Assembly: GCA_964390805.1 (NCBI GenBank)
Contig: CAYMKL010000042.1
Span: 1-48,783, forward strand
Direction of reading: 5' to 3'
Length of the DNA: 48,783 nt
DNA from: CAYMKL01 sp964390805
GTDB lineage: Bacteria; Chloroflexota; Anaerolineae; VGOG01
Positions 35,001 through 43,500 of this stretch are shown in pieces. A program made the position numbers and the translations under genes. A model generated the notes under the pieces. The model saw nothing but the letters and a program-made list of their open reading frames with translations. It had not been told where the DNA came from and did no database searches. The first letter of the stretch is position 1; every line of letters starts with the position of its first letter.

Positions 35001-36118
35001 GTCAGGATTTCGGAGCGGTACTTCGGCTTGACGAGGATCTCTTGATCTAACACATCCTGCACAAAGTGCTGCGGTTCGTAGGACGTGTTCGTCTCAAGAT
35101 AATGATCGACCATACGCCGAAAGGCCGACACCACAGACCGTGGCCCATAGGACAATTCCTTGTGGTCAGAAGAACCCACCTGGCCAATGGCCTGCAATGC
35201 AAGGGGCGAGACAAGATTACGTGCTGGTTTGCCAAGCTCGAATTCTTTCACATAGCGACTCCACAGCTCCTCAGCAAAGCCTGGACCGTAAATGTCTCCC
35301 AGTCTGGGGAAGCATTTGCGCACTTCAAGACGCGCTGAAAGGGCTGAGAAACGTCTTTGGGCGCTGGCGAAAAAGTTGCCCGGCATGGAGAGGAACACGC
35401 CGTAATCGCCCTGTCTCCGGTGAAGCTCGTTCGCCAAGTCGAACAGAAAGTGTTGGACTGTCTCACCGCCCAGCTTTTTCGCTGCGACCTCGGGTTCGTC
35501 GAGTAGGATGAGTAGGCCTTTGTAGCCTGCCTCACGGACAATCGGGGTCGCTGCTGCGACAAAATCGAGCAGACGCGCAGCGGACATCTCGGGCAGAGTC
35601 ATACCCTGACTCACCAGGGCCTCAATCGTTACCAAGACGCTGTCATAATCCTGACCGGTCTTGGCTATGGTGCGCGCGAGGTCCTGATGTGTTTGCTGCT
35701 GAAACTCCTTGTAGATGCGCTGGATGCGTCTCGCTAATTCTGGATGGGTATCCTGCAAGACATACTCAATCCAACCCGCTATCGCTTCCACAATCTGCTC
35801 AAAGGCGTTCCATTCAAAGGGAGGCACAGTGAATACTTGACGCTCACGGCTTTGAGCCCAGACGTGCAACAGGAAGCTCGTTTTACCTTCCCCATAGTCT
35901 CCGAGTACGGCACCGACGAATGCTCCTTTGTTAATACCGCTCACCCACTTGAAGATTGTGTCAACGTATTTGGCCGTGTCGCCCAGGGACAGGTGAGTCC
36001 TGGCATGAACCAGGTAGTCCTTTTCAACATCTTGAGGTTTCTCACGCAGGCTCCTCGCGGGCCACGTAGAGATGATGGGGTCTTTTTTCAGGATCAGGTC
36101 GAGATCATTGATTGACAT
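32075..36118 (-). CDS. Large P-loop ATPase with coiled-coil C-terminus (BrxC/PglY-like by context)
   Basis: 1347 residues. Walker A GDYGEGKTS is at 73-81 and Walker B GLLILLDEPEVA near 200-211, in an AAA-like N-terminal domain of about 400 residues. The C-terminal ~500 residues are rich in predicted coiled coil (FDRVQEKLQRVRKQVKSVSD, RFEELEKARQQYLTSL). The size and architecture recall BrxC/PglY and SMC-like ATPases, but I see no close match to any one family, so the label rests on context: it lies directly between a small P-loop protein and the PglZ-like gene. GAGGAGAGACCC precedes the ATG. It overlaps the upstream gene by 14 bases. Confidence 0.75.
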   Translation of the reverse strand: MSINDLDLILKKDPIISTWPARSLREKPQDVEKDYLVHARTHLSLGDTAKYVDTIFKWVSGINKGAFVGAVLGDYGEGKTSFLLHVWAQSRERQVFTVPPFEWNAFEQIVEAIAGWIEYVLQDTHPELARRIQRIYKEFQQQTHQDLARTIAKTGQDYDSVLVTIEALVSQGMTLPEMSAARLLDFVAAATPIVREAGYKGLLILLDEPEVAAKKLGGETVQHFLFDLANELHRRQGDYGVFLSMPGNFFASAQRRFSALSARLEVRKCFPRLGDIYGPGFAEELWSRYVKEFELGKPARNLVSPLALQAIGQVGSSDHKELSYGPRSVVSAFRRMVDHYLETNTSYEPQHFVQDVLDQEILVKPKYRSEILTVLRSPDINDENRESLILLAAFPAGLRSGTLRELGFEDVLRPLARAGGLVYRTAFAMGLRALRSLGGGVEEASLLRDMIEEIDSEYAPDRRAFDNALSAFVQDVVPLVFQKRKGQQLVGWHTVQPMKETAPGVHFGTMVGAFQQMSRNFPQRAVMLLASSLDASWKDVKVPSLDVESGPQQYDLFFHFALRWHAEQEHPGQVTEISEPKGNPALIRLHIDLRQGTVHQDHVAELVGADRMTPLWVLNMLQQMRKVTLPREFEAEWKALREILLRQLQALFLGDQLSSSLAQTAEATLQERVAGSGLTLIDRVSSLLLRRRYLEYETLIRQPHWQGRVDDYINALTSTEVPLACKRGREPWEAEADLASRVLSTSRMNLSGGAFDGFEGLIEIESKGRYAPLEIAFHIHPLEQGIRDLICSQPTGADRKLKREGKECWYMSIRDLLPAILEKGYTVGELQKIIQIGKARQTFRETERRRERVLYCIPLDPDELKAQLRAKLSDLVAEINEYKQLSDYVTRFDPIVMEEAIEKVEDDADHDKLMTRMNKEFVQNHSRLPGYFDRVQEKLQRVRKQVKSVSDRLLNSREVKQLALPSATSPWGADLGRYIVPNLQHGVDEFRKDSKSLLKRVDEKMMRFSYSQRHTAQENLRLLREAWSEANDDDSQGNTLQGNARSLLQQMADFGHWGGLLKQSDQVYARLLDLQKDPEHQAKAKELIDTFDNISQEIADHLELRNVTGLSAHRQYLKRFEELEKARQQYLTSLKGSFDKLKDQVNQFLMVLNLDGRVRVVFNPSDIAGCYDQLFSEGASLVDERALARALTEITTQERELKYARDILRLIEHESAASLLADLKGQQQAVETLKGEVNQSWLRDLIEGDNQTQMQRVAQEIAATFDTVRATRQTVRQLTTPSEPDSGRVQKMYEVIPEHQAVDLKDLVLQMMAQLDDPSQALEVSLDGLADLFRRNCIQINVERRHR

Positions 36119-36617
36119 GGGTCTCTCCTCGCATAATGACTTCTTTGCGGATAATGTCTGCTAAATCCTTGCCTTCTGGCATCGTTTGCGTGAAAACGAT
36201 GCCGCAATGGTTGGACAACGTCGCCAAGAACTGGCGCACATCTTTATCATTCAGTTCGAGAGCGATCTTGGGCATAGCCTCTGATATGGCACTGGAGGTA
36301 ATTAACAGTACCCGTCCCAAGCCTAGCCTTCTAGCGGTAGGTCGCAGCATGCGGGTGTACTGGGCATCGTCTAGGATTACGTATTGAGCGCCTTGGGGTG
36401 CCTGTTCCAGGTTATGGGTATAAAAGTGGCCATGTTTCTTGGCCAAGAGACGAGCGATGAAGGTCTTGCCACTCCCTGATGGACCGTAAAGATTGGCAAA
36501 AGATTGGGCCTTCCAGCTTGACAGGATGCGCTCATAGACCTCTCGCTGGCTGTCGGTCAACCAGTTCTCGTCTGCTCTTTCTTTGATCAAGTTGATCCAA
36601 GTGACAAATAGACTCAT
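36105..36617 (-). CDS. Small P-loop ATPase
   Basis: About 170 residues from ATG 36617 (MSLFVTW), 4 bases after the previous stop. Walker A is LYGPSGSGKTFIARLL and Walker B is QYVILDDAQYTRML, followed by a short lid-like tail ending in an HVNQ terminus. It resembles an AAA core without accessory domains. It overlaps the start of the 1347-aa ATPase, so the two are probably made in fixed ratio and may act together. No exact family is recognised. Confidence 0.75.
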   Translation of the reverse strand: MSLFVTWINLIKERADENWLTDSQREVYERILSSWKAQSFANLYGPSGSGKTFIARLLAKKHGHFYTHNLEQAPQGAQYVILDDAQYTRMLRPTARRLGLGRVLLITSSAISEAMPKIALELNDKDVRQFLATLSNHCGIVFTQTMPEGKDLADIIRKEVIMRGETHVNQ

Positions 36618-36621
36618 ACGC

Positions 36622-37467
36622 TCAGAGCCTCTCAATACCATAAGGACCCAATAGGGTGACCGACGTTCCCGTGAAAGTGTCAGATAGTTTGATAGCCTTG
36701 GTCAAACGGGCAGCGAGGTCAATCAGTTCGCGGCAGCAGATCGGATCAAGGAAGAAAACGCATGCTACTTCGTCGAGCAGGGGCTCGTCGAGTATGACAG
36801 GGTCACCGTAGCGGTATCCACGTGAGCGGTAAACGTGATCCAACGCGAGGGCGGCTAGCTCAAAACGATGACTGTGTCTGGGTATCAAAGCTCTTCCTTC
36901 GGAGGCAAAGGGAGATGGTTGAAGCTGAGCTAACCAGGGCTTCCAGCCTGAACTCACCCCCCCGGCGTTAAAGTTGCCACCAACACGGCTAGCATACGCC
37001 AACGGGAATAACTGGGCAATCTGGGATTGTACTTCGGCAACAAGCTCAGGCGCGGGGGGTAATTCCTTGCGAGCCCAAACGATTTCACAGCAGGTGCGGT
37101 AGCTCCAAAACAACTTGCGAGATGAAGGTGAGCCGTCATAGCCAGTATAGTGCAAGAAGTGCATGATTTCAGCGTGTAATTCCTGATCGATGGACAGAAT
37201 CCCTCGCACCTTCCCACCAAGCTGGGTAATGACGTGTCCAGGTTTTCCAGAAGCAGTGTTTGCCTTGTCGGCCAATCCCAAGTCGAGCAAGCGACGTGTT
37301 GAGAAGGTGAGATTTCTCTGGGCAGAGTATCCCCACTCTGACAGAAGTCTCTTGCGCAATTCTTCTGTTGAATATGCAATGTCGGACTCCAGGCACGCCA
37401 GTACGTATTCAACTTCTTCTGGTGGAGCGTTATCAATTAGGAAATGCTGGTCTTCTTTCTGAACCAT
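36622..37467 (-). CDS. Unknown 281-aa protein with winged-helix-like N-terminus; C-terminus faintly like DUF4007
   Basis: The N-terminal ~90 residues look like a winged helix (STEELRKRLLSEWGYSAQR, LTFSTRRLLDLGLADKA, then PGHVITQLG). The middle region is helical. The last ~45 residues (DPICCRELIDLAARL, IKLSDTFTGTSVTLLGPYG) show a faint residue-by-residue similarity to the C-terminus of the DUF4007 protein in the same operon (EPANAGRVLNLNTAG, IRLSDEYPDLSVRLTRTAG). That may mean a diverged duplicate or chance. It opens the second half of the operon after a 116-base gap, and its start has TAAGG upstream. The function is unknown. Confidence 0.7.
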   Translation of the reverse strand: MVQKEDQHFLIDNAPPEEVEYVLACLESDIAYSTEELRKRLLSEWGYSAQRNLTFSTRRLLDLGLADKANTASGKPGHVITQLGGKVRGILSIDQELHAEIMHFLHYTGYDGSPSSRKLFWSYRTCCEIVWARKELPPAPELVAEVQSQIAQLFPLAYASRVGGNFNAGGVSSGWKPWLAQLQPSPFASEGRALIPRHSHRFELAALALDHVYRSRGYRYGDPVILDEPLLDEVACVFFLDPICCRELIDLAARLTKAIKLSDTFTGTSVTLLGPYGIERL

Positions 37468-37583
37468 ATCACACCTTACTTGCCTAGATAGACCATTAGG
37501 TTACAGCTTCCCGGAGTCGAAGCGTCGCTTGTCGCTATGTATGAGATTAGAGCCAGGGAAGCCCATAACTCGGCTAGCGAGTA

Positions 37584-38861
37584 TCATCCGTAGCAGGGGA
37601 TTGTCACTTCGTCGGGATCGCGATTCAGTATGCCAGCATATTCTTGTGTCAAGCGACCGAGATCCGTTCTCATGGCTGTGAGATCGCCCCCGATGCTGTA
37701 GAACAACAACCACTTCGCGACTTTCTGGTTTTCCGGAGCCGTAATCATCCGCCTATTTGCAGTATCCCACAAGAGCTCTGCCCAAGGCGCATCAGATATT
37801 CCCAGCGGCACTTGGCTTACCAAATGAACGGCTTCGGCCAGGTCCATACCGCTATCCACTAAGCAACGCAACACCCTCGCCACTATTAGCAGACCTATGG
37901 GGCGAAACAGTAGGTGGCCACCTTGGCTGTGCCTATACGTACCGGCAACTTCATCTGCTGGCTCACTGTCTCCGAGCTCTTGCAAAGGAGGAAAATTCTC
38001 GGTGAGGAGTTGCCAGAACTCAACTGACTTGTCAAAATAGTATTGAATCTCATCATCAGAAGGACGAACTGTCTTGAATCTTCTCCATGCCTTTGCCCCT
38101 CTATCTCTGAGTTGAATATCCATCACGTCATACAGCACCACAATACTTGTCAGGCTCTGCGTGTCTGTGGGTGGAATGCTCCGCGTTTGCCTGATAGAGA
38201 TTCTGTCCTGGAATAGCGCATACTCTTCTACTAAGCGCCTTGTCACAATTGCTACAACGTCATCTTCATCCAAGGCAATAATGTCGGTTTTGCTCACAGG
38301 CTTGGCATAACGGTTTAGAGTAGTAAACAGACGTCGTGTCCTTTCATAGCCATCTGGATCCTTCTCCACGTGATGGCTTGTAACGCCTGCTACAAAGATG
38401 ACACAAACTTCTTCCTCTCCGATCTCTGGATTCTCCTGCACAGCTTGTCTTATTCCCGCGACTCTGTGTTGACCATCAATTGCCCAGGTTTGTTCGAAGC
38501 CATCAAGCCTAAGAATGCCTAGCACACCTTCTGTGTACTCAGGTAGTGGACCTAGATGCGAAACTTCCGTTCGAATCGAAAGTTCATACCAATTTGGCTG
38601 TCCACCGTAAACACCCACAACCAACGCATTAAAGAATCTCTGCTGTTGAGAAAGCAGATATGCAGCAATGTCCTTTGATCTATCGGTTACACTTCTCTGC
38701 AAAAGATCATTAAGTGACTCACTAATATGAATCTCTTTGGCAAAGCTGATGCGATTGGCGATATCCCTCATCTTCATCAGGCAGATGTAGTAGATCCAAT
38801 CACCCATATGGGCTCGAAGTCCAGGCAGTCTTAGAGGTTGTCGATTTTCATCTTGAGACAT
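37584..38861 (-). CDS. DGQHR-domain (DndB-like) protein
   Basis: 425 residues. The signature WAIDGQHRVAGI places D129-G130-Q131-H132-R133 in the DGQHR family. DndB, the best-known member, is a DNA-binding regulator of Dnd phosphorothioation operons; others act in tRNA or DNA modification clusters. The start codon overlaps the stop of the GIY-YIG gene (TAATG), so both are co-translated. Codon use and base composition are more AT-rich than the flanking ssp-like genes, pointing to separate acquisition. The presence of a DndB-type protein beside a PAPS-reductase module strengthens the phosphorothioation reading. Confidence 0.82.
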   Translation of the reverse strand: MSQDENRQPLRLPGLRAHMGDWIYYICLMKMRDIANRISFAKEIHISESLNDLLQRSVTDRSKDIAAYLLSQQQRFFNALVVGVYGGQPNWYELSIRTEVSHLGPLPEYTEGVLGILRLDGFEQTWAIDGQHRVAGIRQAVQENPEIGEEEVCVIFVAGVTSHHVEKDPDGYERTRRLFTTLNRYAKPVSKTDIIALDEDDVVAIVTRRLVEEYALFQDRISIRQTRSIPPTDTQSLTSIVVLYDVMDIQLRDRGAKAWRRFKTVRPSDDEIQYYFDKSVEFWQLLTENFPPLQELGDSEPADEVAGTYRHSQGGHLLFRPIGLLIVARVLRCLVDSGMDLAEAVHLVSQVPLGISDAPWAELLWDTANRRMITAPENQKVAKWLLFYSIGGDLTAMRTDLGRLTQEYAGILNRDPDEVTIPCYG

Positions 38862-39334
38862 TAGAAAGCTCCTATAACTCTACGGATCTGAGCTGGCAGC
38901 CGATCATTTGCAGGTGGTAAGTATGCAATGACCAAAGCATCTTCCACATCGGCCAAATTAGCCTCTGGTACGAGGGAAAAACAAAACCAGGTATGGTCGG
39001 GATACATATTCAGTAAGCGAAACACCTTCGGTCTACCTGTTTCGCGCTTCTCTTTGGTGAGGTACTCTCTAAATCTCCTGTGTAGAGAGGTTGTCTTACC
39101 CACATACATCAAGTAGGAGCAGGCAGGGTGACCAGCAATTCCTGGCTGGACCAGCAAAGTGTATACCCCTGGTTGATCTGGAATGTTTGGTCTTTCCTGA
39201 TCGGCAAGAGAGTAGAGTTGCCAATCGAGGACACAAATACCACAGTATTCTTGCCACTTACGTCGCCACAGAGCAAATTCATGGCAGTGGGCCTTATATT
39301 CGTTCTGTTCATTTAGGATGTCGGTAACAGCCAT
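38861..39334 (-). CDS. GIY-YIG nuclease-fold protein
   Basis: 157 residues. The GIY-YIG core is visible: GVY at 56-58, YVG at 77-79 (MYVGKTTSLHRRF), Arg at 86-87, Glu at about 131 (DVEDALVIAYLPPAN) and Asn at 143. These match the motif tyrosines, the catalytic Arg, the metal-binding Glu and the Asn of the family. It could cut DNA containing or lacking the modification, but a regulatory role cannot be excluded. It lies 15 bases after the cysteine desulfurase gene and is coupled to the DGQHR gene by TAATG. Confidence 0.8.
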   Translation of the reverse strand: MAVTDILNEQNEYKAHCHEFALWRRKWQEYCGICVLDWQLYSLADQERPNIPDQPGVYTLLVQPGIAGHPACSYLMYVGKTTSLHRRFREYLTKEKRETGRPKVFRLLNMYPDHTWFCFSLVPEANLADVEDALVIAYLPPANDRLPAQIRRVIGAF

Positions 39335-39349
39335 AGAGCGTACCCTACT

Positions 39350-40531
39350 TCAGTTTTTAGTTTTGGAGATCTGAGCGACGAGATGCGCAAAGACCACAGC
39401 ATTCTCGACAGAGTTTTGGAAGCCAGGACTAGATCTCACCATTCCACCGTCACCTATCGTCCCCAGCCACCGATGTATCCATGGTGCACAGTGCAGCCCA
39501 GCACGAACGGCGATTCCCTTGGCTCCCAACGCAGCCTCAACTGCCTGCGGTTGCACGTCTTCCATGGTGAAGGCAACGATGCCACACCATGGTTCTCCTC
39601 TGGATGGAGCATAGACTTGGACGCCAGACGTTTTTTCCAGCTCGTCGCGCAGCTTCTCAGCCAATTCCAGTGTATGAGCTATGATTGCCTCACGCCCGGT
39701 CTCCTGCAACCACTTTAGGGCCGCCTTCAGTCCAGCGATAGCCCACACGTTGTGGCTGCCCGCCTCGTAAACGGAAGGGAGACTGGAAGGCATTTGCACG
39801 CTTTCAGAGATGGTACCGGTGCCACCAAAGAGCAACGGGGCAGGTCGCCAATCAGACGCCAGCACCAACCCGGCCACGCCATACGGCCCATACAGCGACT
39901 TGTGACCAGAGAAGATATAAGCATCTATCAAGCCGTTGCTCAAGGGTAAGGGATACAGCCCAGCCACCTGTGCGCCATCTACTACCACGACAGCGTTAGG
40001 GTTGGTCTCTCTGGCGAGCCGGGCAATCTCTACCACTGGCGACATAGCCCCACAGACGTTGCTGGCCTGGGTTACACACACCAACGCCGGTGGATCGACG
40101 CGGAACTGCGCTGCCAGCCGGTCGAGTTGGCAGGCCATCGTATGACGATCAAAAGGCATCTCCTGCACAAAAATGCCCACCGCTTGGCGTAGGTGTTCCA
40201 GAGGTCGCAGTACAGAATTATGCTCGAAAGGCGTAACGTAGGCCACATCGCCATGTCGGAGTCTTGTGCCCAGGATAGCCAGGTTTAAAGCAACGGTGGC
40301 CGATGAGGCAAAGATAACCTGTTCTGGTGAAGGCGCGCCCAACCAGTTGGAGAGCACAACCCGCGTCTCGGCGATCAACTCTGCGCCCTTTCGAGCCAAG
40401 GGGTTGGCTCCGCGCCCGGCGTTGCCGCCGTAACATCGGTAGAACTCGTCGGCGGCCTGGTAGACACATTCCGGTTTGGGGTAGGTAGTGGCGGCGTTGT
40501 CCAAGTAGATGAGCTTCTCTGGCTCAGACAT
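39350..40531 (-). CDS. Cysteine desulfurase (SspA/DndA/SufS-like)
   Basis: 393 residues from ATG 40531 (MSEPEKLIYLDNAATTYPKPE), which overlaps the upstream stop by 8 bases; the longer open frame is an out-of-family extension. PLP-binding Lys is in SGHKSLYGPYG, and the sulfur-carrying Cys is in RAGLHCAPWIH. These mark a type II (SufS/CsdA-like) class V aminotransferase. It takes sulfur from cysteine and hands it to a DndC/SspD-type partner. Position at the end of a PAPS-reductase, DUF4007, ATPase group gives it the SspA role in single-strand phosphorothioation (inference). Confidence 0.9.
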   Translation of the reverse strand: MSEPEKLIYLDNAATTYPKPECVYQAADEFYRCYGGNAGRGANPLARKGAELIAETRVVLSNWLGAPSPEQVIFASSATVALNLAILGTRLRHGDVAYVTPFEHNSVLRPLEHLRQAVGIFVQEMPFDRHTMACQLDRLAAQFRVDPPALVCVTQASNVCGAMSPVVEIARLARETNPNAVVVVDGAQVAGLYPLPLSNGLIDAYIFSGHKSLYGPYGVAGLVLASDWRPAPLLFGGTGTISESVQMPSSLPSVYEAGSHNVWAIAGLKAALKWLQETGREAIIAHTLELAEKLRDELEKTSGVQVYAPSRGEPWCGIVAFTMEDVQPQAVEAALGAKGIAVRAGLHCAPWIHRWLGTIGDGGMVRSSPGFQNSVENAVVFAHLVAQISKTKN

Positions 40532-43500
40532 CCTCTCCCCCCAACACGTGATGCAAAAGAGCCAGAACGACTTGACGCCGCTCGTCAGGCGAGAGAGGTC
40601 GGCCAGCAATCTTGAGCGTGGATCTGAAGTTCTGCAGGATGCGCTGGCCCTGCGGCGAGAGGTCTGCTGGACGGAAGCGGTAAGTATGCTCACCCGCGCC
40701 AGGTGTATGGATATGGAGTTGGATTGTCTCTCCCTCTTCGGCTAACCCCAAAGCCTCACATTCCACTTGCTCCTTTGTTTCCAGAAGTCGTGCTTTGAAA
40801 GTTTCCTCACTGCGGTCGTTCCAGTCACGCAACGAGACCCCGATGAGGCGATGAGAGAGTTGGTCCCAGAAGAGTGTTTCCCCGTCGTCGTTCGCTTGGA
40901 GAGTATGCACTAAACCTTCGGTGCGCGTATCACCAAAGCGCAAAGTTTCTATCTTGATGCCAGCCCGTTGCTCCACGCCGGTCAGCCAGTAGTCCAGCGC
41001 TGAGTGCCCATGCCAATGAGGAGTTGGAGAATCGGCAGCAAATTGCTCAACGGCAAACTGATCGAGGCGGCGCTGCAGTTCATCAGAGGTTGTGGCGATC
41101 TCGTCAAGCAGACTGATTAGGCGATTTTCCAGTATATCTTGATAGGCAACGTTGTCTTTTATCACGTTCCCATCGTCCAACAGTGCAGGCAATTCTCTGA
41201 ACAGGGTTTGGGCTGGATCAGTTTGTGCCTGACGGATCAAATCGCGCAGCCGAATGGCATCCGAAGAGATGAGATTTGTATCACGCGCGTAACGAGGTTG
41301 ACTTTGTAACCAACGCAACATGCCCAAACTCAAATAACTCAACGGCTGATGCCGTCGCTCCTCGTCTGACACCTGCCCGCCGAAGCGTTCGTCCAGCACT
41401 TGTCTCATCGCTTCTTGATGTGCATCCCAAGCTCCAACCTCGACGGTGTATTGATCTGGGTGGCGGCACAAGTCAGCAAAAACCGCACCGGTTAGTGGGA
41501 TGATGGCTTTTTTACCTCTGCGTACCGTAGCTACTCGTAGGTAATCCCGCATCACAGAAGCTATTAGTAGAGGCAATATCCCTAACCGTAGTCCGTAAGG
41601 CGGAGATTGCAATATGTGTACAAGTTTGCTGAAGGATTGCGGTTTTGCCTGGGCTTGCTGCAAGAAACGATTGATCTCATCCCAGGCCAGGGCTAGGGCT
41701 TTGTCCTGAGGACAGCCAACTCTCCATTCCTCATTTTCAGTTCGGCGCAAAATACCAGAAGCTTTGAGAACTGTTCGGACCGCCATCATATCGGGACCGT
41801 TGCCAGACAGATTCAGATTATCATTCAGTTCCTCAACAAAGAGCGCATCTATCACCTTGTTTGCTCCCCGCACTTGCACTGTTGATGGCTCACGTTTGTT
41901 GAGCAACTCGTTGAACAAGTGTGGCGTGCGTGGAAACACCCGTTCGCAAATGTCGGACAGTAAACGGCCTAGCCGGGCATCACTGTTAGGCGATGGAGTA
42001 ATCAGCTCACCTTCATAGTACCAGTCAGCGCCATCGGACGCCGGTTGCGTCAACGATGCCAACGCCTGTTCGAGTCGAGCGGTTGCTTCAGCCTGGTAAA
42101 AGTCTAATTCACGCTGAATTCGCTCTGGATCCTGCTCTTTGAATCGTGCATCGTGGCCTAGTTCATCTAGCACTAACCAATCAATAAGAGGCCGTGCAAC
42201 GAGTAAGGGACGGGGAGGCACAACGGTTACCACCTGTGAATGATTGATAGCCTGGGCCAGTTGGTGTGCCTGATTCAGTTCTGCTTCATCAGTGGCCAGT
42301 ACATAGACGACAAATCCGTCTGCATACTCCCAGTGTTGACCGTTGACCCGCACTTCGCGCAAGGTCAGGCTCCAGTCAGTACCAGCCAATTCCTGGGGAG
42401 CGCGGTATATACTCCAGAAAAAGCGGGTCATACCATACACTTGATTGAAACGCCGAGCACGGTAGTGACGTGGAGGCAATATCCGGTCTAGGAGTTGGCG
42501 TTGCTGGATTGGGTTGAGCAGACGTGTTTCTCGTCCTTCAATCAGTTTGGCTTCTAAATCTACGCCGCTTCCAGAAAAGAACTCCCAGACACCTTCGATC
42601 TGATTAAAGATGAGCGTCTTGCGTCGAACTAGATGGCTCAGCCGTTCTTCAACGGTTTGGCGGCCCTCGCGCCCTTGCACGCCGACGGCAAAGCACAGAA
42701 GGTCGGTCGTAGAACGTAGTCCATCGGCTTCGCCTACGACGGCCAACACGCCTAGAGATTTGATTAGCAGAGTAGCCAGGATGTCCTTCGGTGGGACTCT
42801 GTGTAGCGCTGCCTCCACGCCAGCCCACACGCTGTGCGCGCCACCAGCACCGACATCGGCCTGGACAGCATTGGCGAAATAATCCCATAGCCGATCAAGG
42901 CGTACCCAGGCTTTGGGCGTGCCGGGTATGCACTGGACCAAATGAGAACCCAGAGCCTCGGGTTCCTCTGAGGCCAAAAAGGTGAACAGGGTACGTTCAT
43001 TCTGGGCCACACGGTTGGAGAGACGTGGTAGGCAGTAGGTAACCAAGGGATGCAACGGGTAAGCCCCCTCCAACACCAGTTCACGGATGCGTTCCTCGGT
43101 CAGCAGGCGGAAGAGACCTAGTTCAAAGATATGCTCCAGCAGGCGATTCATTGTTTCCCGTTGTGCTTCGATGAAAGTAGCCCAGGTCGAAGGATCCACC
43201 ACGCCTAGAGCCTCCGCAATTAGGCGGTAGCTGACCTCAGGATCACCCGATATATCCACTTGACGGAAGCGCCCGGCAATGCGTTCCCACTCCTGTTGAT
43301 AGGCTTCAGGCAGATGGCTGGCGTACTGGCCTAACTCTTTGTGTGCAACGAGGACCAACTGAACTTGACTCGTCTCGCTACGGTTGCAAGCCTCAGCAAA
43401 TTCCTGAAGCGACGCCGCGTCCGTTCCTGCTGGCTCACCTACCCGTGCTTCCAGAAACCGCCCAAACTCGTCCCATAGAATAACGATGCCATCGTAGTTG

